Positions 7,805-10,907 of a stretch of DNA of 10,907 nucleotides are shown here, piece by piece (positions within the stretch are counted from its first letter, which is position 1; each line of letters opens with the position of its first letter). Made by a program: the position numbers and the translations under genes. Below the pieces are notes generated by a model, which did not search any database, was not told the origin of the DNA, and saw only the letters and a program-made list of their open reading frames with translations. This DNA is from Neolentinus lepideus HHB14362 ss-1. Lineage: Eukaryota; Basidiomycota; Agaricomycetes; Gloeophyllales; Gloeophyllaceae. The stretch lies in NCBI GenBank assembly GCA_001632425.1, contig KV425647.1:38184-49090 (forward strand). Direction: 5' to 3'.

Positions 7805-7969
7805 CACCATCTGCGCCAACCTTACTCTCGACGAAGACGGGGAGACCGGGACGACGAGCCCTCATCCAACCACATCTAGCATTAATGCTATCTGTCAAGG
7901 ACTCTTGTATTTGATCAACATTCTTCCCGCCCTGTTTCACTCCATTTTAAGCATTACCCAACCCATACC
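7805..7969. other. Junction sequence unlike unit A, with a 14-bp perfect palindrome
   Basis: This replaces about 3.6 kb of unit A between the two F-box 3' ends. TAGCATTAATGCTA (7877-7890) is a perfect palindrome. A plus frame across the junction contains GLLYLINILPALFHSIL, but it starts inside antisense F-box sequence, so I do not call it a gene. The origin is unknown. Confidence 0.45.
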
Positions 7970-8495
7970 GTCAGATGAAATCGACTGGATCAGTGGTCTT
8001 CACCCTGAGATGTAATAGATATAGCATCATGAACAAAATACGACAAAGAGCCTTTTCTGGACAAAACAGATAATACCGATGTCGACGATTGTTGCTCTCC
8101 AGCGGAGAGTAGTCGATAGGAGAAAGTCGAAAGTCGAAATCCGAAAATCCCGCCCTGGACCACGCGTTACCACATGCACGCGCCACAAATGGACACGCAG
8201 CATTACACTCCCATTCGACGGCTTCTGTCCTATGAATGAGTGTGCAGGTGGTGAGGTACGAAACCTGCCTGCATTGGTACAAGCAAAGAACGGGCAGACA
8301 GAATCGTCGGGCTGCTGATGCCTCATCAGTCGTGCGAGAACTCATACCGCCATTAATGACGCTCACCACTCGCGAGTGCCTCGATATATCGCTAAAATTG
8401 AGGGCGGATTCAGAAGAGACGACATGGATTGGGACGGTGAAGACGGAGATGATTCTGAATAGGATGCATATATGGACGGTGGAAGCTCCGAATAA
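7970..8495 (+). pseudogene. 3' fragment of the duplicated plus-strand F-box relic
   Basis: Matches 3918-4417 of unit A. In one frame it reads EVRNLPALVQAKNGQ, a stop, then RVPRYIAKIEGG, DDMDWDGEDGDDSE, a stop (TAG) and DAYMDGGSSE, ending at TAA 8493-8495. Copy A has VPRYIAQIENG and DGEDEDDSEED before its own stop at 4415-4417. The two copies carry different inactivating stops, so they decayed separately. Copy B keeps the W codon where copy A has TGA. Confidence 0.6.
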
Positions 8496-8523
8496 CTGGT
8501 GGGTGGATCGGTAAATTAGATTA

Positions 8524-9580
8524 TTACGACTGGGAGAAACTAGGAGAATAGATACATGCGTATGAAGTGCTCTGAGGCGTTATTGAGGTCTCATCGCAAT
8601 TCGAAGACTTCAGCTGGACATTTCTGCGGCCGTGCTTTCGGGTTTCATTTAGCGTCTCGAATAATGTTTAGTGACTCACCGGACCAACGTGACACGGCAA
8701 CGCATACTACCATTCCCGAACATACCTACAAACCATGCACCCCACTGACCTGGCACGAAACTTGGCACTAAAACCTCCAAGACCATCAGTGCTGCAGGAA
8801 TGTGCTAAAAACGATGAACAAACGCTTAGCCACATATTGAGCACGAGATAACAACGAAACAATATAACTCACATTCAGTCGGGTCAAGAAGCGGTGTTCC
8901 AACGGCCACTACTTTGCTGCAATACCAGCGACGTTGTTCTCCCAAAACGCTCGCAGGCCGTCACAGCGCCCACATACCCAATACTCCAAACATTTGGAAC
9001 ATTGGCGGATCATGAGCAATTCGAGGTCAGTACGTCGAGCCTGCTGAGGACTACCAAGGAGGAACATCTCGTTTTCCTGCCACTCGAAACGTCGGTAATA
9101 CATCCGTAGTGTCAGTTGCTAAATCCAACATGGACATTCACACCGTAGACCCCCAGCCAGTCATCAGAGCTCCTGCTTACAGAACTGGAAGTATACGGTG
9201 CGGAGGGGCACGTTGCGGCGGCAAAATGCAGTCCCGTGTAGATCGTACCAACAGTGGGAAGTCGGAGGAGGATTTGGTGTGGGATCAGTGTGATGGCTGA
9301 CGATAAGTACAAGCTTGAACCGCAAACAGCGACAGGTGCATCCAGCACCTCCAGAGGGCCGAACGCAGAACAGGTAGCGAGTAACACTGACAGAGATATG
9401 GCGAGAGCTACGCAAGAGAAATCACCATGACGAACACACCACACAACGACCTGGCAATTCCCACTCCTCCTACCATCGACGCCTTGGATGGAAGACGTCG
9501 TAGTGACCCCACGAGGACAAGGTCTGGTGCGGTGTTGCGATCGATGACCTGTACAGGCCGAGAGATAGATAGCCATCGGA
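8524..9580 (-). pseudogene. Multi-exon gene of unknown family (copy B)
   Basis: Better preserved than copy A. The segment 8676-8804 is open and reads HIPAALMVLEVLVPSF, then GQWGAWFVGMFGNGSMRCR, to a stop shared with A. It follows an intron, 8805-8872 (GTGAGT to TTTTTAG, CTAAG branch-like). The segment 8524-8613 reads LKSSNCDET, PQSTSY, YSPSFSQS and stops at TAA 8524-8526. Further upstream, 9112-9576 is an uninterrupted minus frame of 154 codons containing FSCVALAISLSVLLAT, PVAVCGSSLYLSSAITLI and LPTVGTIYTGLHF, partly shared with R1 and R3 of unit A. It is hydrophobic, so a membrane protein is possible. No family is recognised. Whether the segments join into one working gene is unclear, so I list it as a likely pseudogene. 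Confidence 0.4.
8805..8872 (-). other. Predicted 68-bp intron in the unknown minus-strand gene (copy B)
   Basis: The donor GTGAGT is the complement of 8867-8872. The acceptor TTTTTAG ends at 8805, immediately before CACATTCCTGC. A GGCTAAG branch-like site lies ~25 nt upstream of the acceptor. Position and length match the copy A intron at 4707-4776. Confidence 0.5.
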
Positions 9581-9601
9581 AGCCCAAGACCGCCGAAAGA
9601 A

Positions 9602-9805
9602 ATGGCAGACGGAGGACTGAGTAGCCAATCCTACGAGGCGTCCATGCCAGTGGTGAACGAGCACAGCTTTCGGACGGCAGAGAAACCGTTCATAATAGCG
9701 AGCGACGCGCACGCATTTTTAACGACTCGGTGGGTGAAGCAGCCGGGAAAGTCGGGGTCGTACTGGGCACCTGAGCAGGATTTGAAGAGGAAGATGAAGG
9801 CGTGA
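9602..9805 (+). CDS. Small hypothetical protein, 67 aa, unique to unit B
   Basis: The frame runs from ATG 9602 to TGA 9803-9805. The start context is AGAAATGG (A at -3, G at +4), favourable for eukaryotic initiation. The protein begins MADGGLSSQSYEASMPVV and has mixed composition, with FIIASDAHAFLTTRWVKQPG in the middle and a basic end (DLKRKMKA). It has no signal peptide, membrane helix or motif I recognise. It lies in ~230 bp absent from unit A, just left of the conserved AGCCAAATAGAGAC block. It could be a small gene, a terminal exon or captured gene fragment, or a chance frame. The well-mixed, protein-like composition in a neighbourhood full of stops is the main support. Confidence 0.35.
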   Translation: MADGGLSSQSYEASMPVVNEHSFRTAEKPFIIASDAHAFLTTRWVKQPGKSGSYWAPEQDLKRKMKA

Positions 9806-10013
9806 ATAAGAACTTCAGCCGCATCGAGCCAAATAGAGACAAACAAATGCTGTGATTGGCCCGAGGTGAAGCGGGTGTTGGCTCTGCGCTATACATCTGT
9901 ATGCCGGCTTACTCTCTTATGCTCAAACCAGCTCCTTTTGTTTCATGCCATTGCTCAGGATGCAAATATAGAAGGGCAGGAGCAAAATCCAGGTCATCCC
10001 AACGTTATTCATC
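9806..10013. promoter_or_regulatory. Intergenic region with CCAAT box (copy B)
   Basis: Counterpart of 6226-6366. It keeps AGCCAAATAGAGACAAA and the reverse CCAAT box ATTGG at 9854-9858. About 50 bp more lies between the CCAAT box and the candidate start than in copy A. Confidence 0.3.
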
Positions 10014-10907
10014 TTGGCAGCAGCGAGGAAAGCAGAGGCAAGCAAGTACGTTGATGTCTTTCCATCCTCTTCCTCATCTTCTTCTCTCGCAGCTGATCTT
10101 GTTCTGTCACCTCCTCAAATGTATAGACAGACGACTCTCCCATTGTTCTAAAGCACCTGAGCATTAAGGCAGGCCAGAAACTTCGCTACTCACCTCTTCC
10201 TCAATCGTCTCAGGCCATTGATGCTCCGATTCCATCAGCGTCAGCGTATTCAATCAGCCATCTCTGATGTCGTGATATCCGACCCAGATTTGAGACTGTA
10301 TTGCTTATAAGCGCACCACAGACTCCTCCGCCCGGTACGTTTCCTGACCGTATGCCTTATCTTCACCCACAGTATTTGGGAAAGATTGGTGTACGAGCTG
10401 GAAGTGTTCTCAACTGCTAGGTCAAATACAAGTTCACGGTTCTGCAAGATATCTCGGCTGCTCGCGGTGCGCCCTGATTCTCGTCTACTCCGCCCTGTCG
10501 TACAAACGAACATCCCTCTTACGTCTCATCGATCACTACGCGCCCGGTACAAGCGGACCATCTTGCCATCTAACGCAGGAGTCCTATAGTCGGCGTTTGC
10601 GCCTAGAGAGAAAAACTGGGGTGGCCTGGAGTCCAGGTGTTGCTGTGGTGGCTACGTGTGGCCTCCAGGTATCCTCGCGTCACTCGCGCGAAGAACGCAC
10701 TTTTGGTCGGATGCGTCTATCTCCTCCTCGGTACAGTGCCAGAAATGAGGCGCCACATACGAGACTGCGACGTGCACCGTGTCGTGGCTTGTCTCTGCCA
10801 GACACTGCCTCGGCTTGACGCAGATGTGTGTGTGCCCATGGCCTTGAAATCGTGACAGTTGCAGGTTCATGCGATAGAGGAGGGAATGGCGATTGTATAT
10901 CTAGCGT
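10014..10907 (+). pseudogene. Membrane-protein gene relic, tentatively DUF6533-like (copy B), cut by window end
   Basis: Copy of 6367-7295. The A-copy start ATG is TTG here (10014-10016), and the first intron donor GTAAGC is GCAAGC, so expression as in A would fail. Protein-like pieces are CALILVYSALSY (~10466-10501), AKNALLVGCVYLLLGTVPE and MRRHIRDCDVHRV (~10700-10790), and CAHGLEIVTVAGSC then NGDCISS (~10833-10906). The late piece differs from A mainly by synonymous changes and an in-frame insertion. Hydrophobic stretches before LEIVTVAGSC fit the general plan of DUF6533 membrane proteins, but this assignment is weak. The end is not in the window. Confidence 0.4.

Larger units (their letters stand above)
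7514..10907 (+). repeat. Segmental duplication, unit B (collapsed copy)
   Basis: Second, shorter copy of unit A. It lacks the equivalent of 334-3917, has about 165 bp of other sequence there (7805-7969), and contains ~230 bp around 9590-9826 not seen in A. It runs off the right end. Confidence 0.8.

Noticed and set aside
7755..8015. 86-codon plus-strand frame across the unit B junction
   Set aside because: Its first ~17 codons are antisense to the copied F-box tail and it crosses the rearrangement breakpoint, so it is probably accidental, although GLLYLINILPALFHSIL looks protein-like.
1..10907. Repeat-induced point mutation as the cause of decay
   Set aside because: Some C-to-T changes at CpG create stops (7087), but A/B differences include many transversions and indels, and no strong strand-wide CpG depletion is visible by eye. 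A dinucleotide count would be needed.
1..10907. Bacterial defence, phage, CRISPR or toxin system
   Set aside because: No ribosome binding sites, operons, arrays or hallmark proteins. Introns and F-box architecture indicate a fungal nuclear locus.

Overview
The window looks like nuclear DNA of a filamentous basidiomycete, probably an Agaricomycete (mushroom or bracket fungus). Three things point there. One large F-box/leucine-rich-repeat gene has the N-terminal layout common in that group (short coiled coil, then an F-box with LPAEVL and LW motifs). Introns are short (52-70 bp) with GT/AG ends. Genes are densely packed and divergently arranged, in an expanded and decaying family region. I see no prokaryotic operons, tRNA, rRNA, CRISPR array, recognisable transposase or reverse transcriptase.

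Layout, unit A (about 1-7513): (1) an apparently intact F-box gene on the minus strand, 126-1995, best modelled with one 52-bp intron; (2) a divergent intergenic region, 1996-2459; (3) a 5'-truncated, frameshifted F-box/LRR relic on the plus strand, about 2460-4417; (4) a decayed multi-exon gene of unknown family on the minus strand, about 4430-6110, partly duplicated internally; (5) an intergenic region with a CCAAT box, about 6111-6366; (6) a plus-strand membrane-protein gene relic, about 6367-7295, only tentatively like the fungal DUF6533 seven-helix family; (7) a tail, 7296-7513.

Unit B (7514-10907, running off the end) is a diverged, direct-orientation copy of unit A. It keeps the last ~170 bp of the minus F-box gene and its downstream flank (7514-7804). 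A junction of about 165 bp unlike unit A follows, and then the copy resumes at the point matching A ~3918. Everything between, including both F-box gene 5' parts and their shared promoter, is missing. The rest of B repeats the end of the plus F-box relic, the minus multi-exon gene and the plus membrane-protein gene. It also carries one stretch not found in A, with a small clean reading frame at 9602-9805.

Functionally, only the 126-1995 gene looks intact. It would encode a substrate-recruiting subunit of an SCF ubiquitin ligase. The other loci are best read as birth-and-death debris of a lineage-specific F-box and membrane-protein cluster. The most informative signal is the A/B comparison. 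It reveals coding exons and introns in DNA that otherwise looks empty, because the two copies differ mostly at third codon positions and by in-frame indels.
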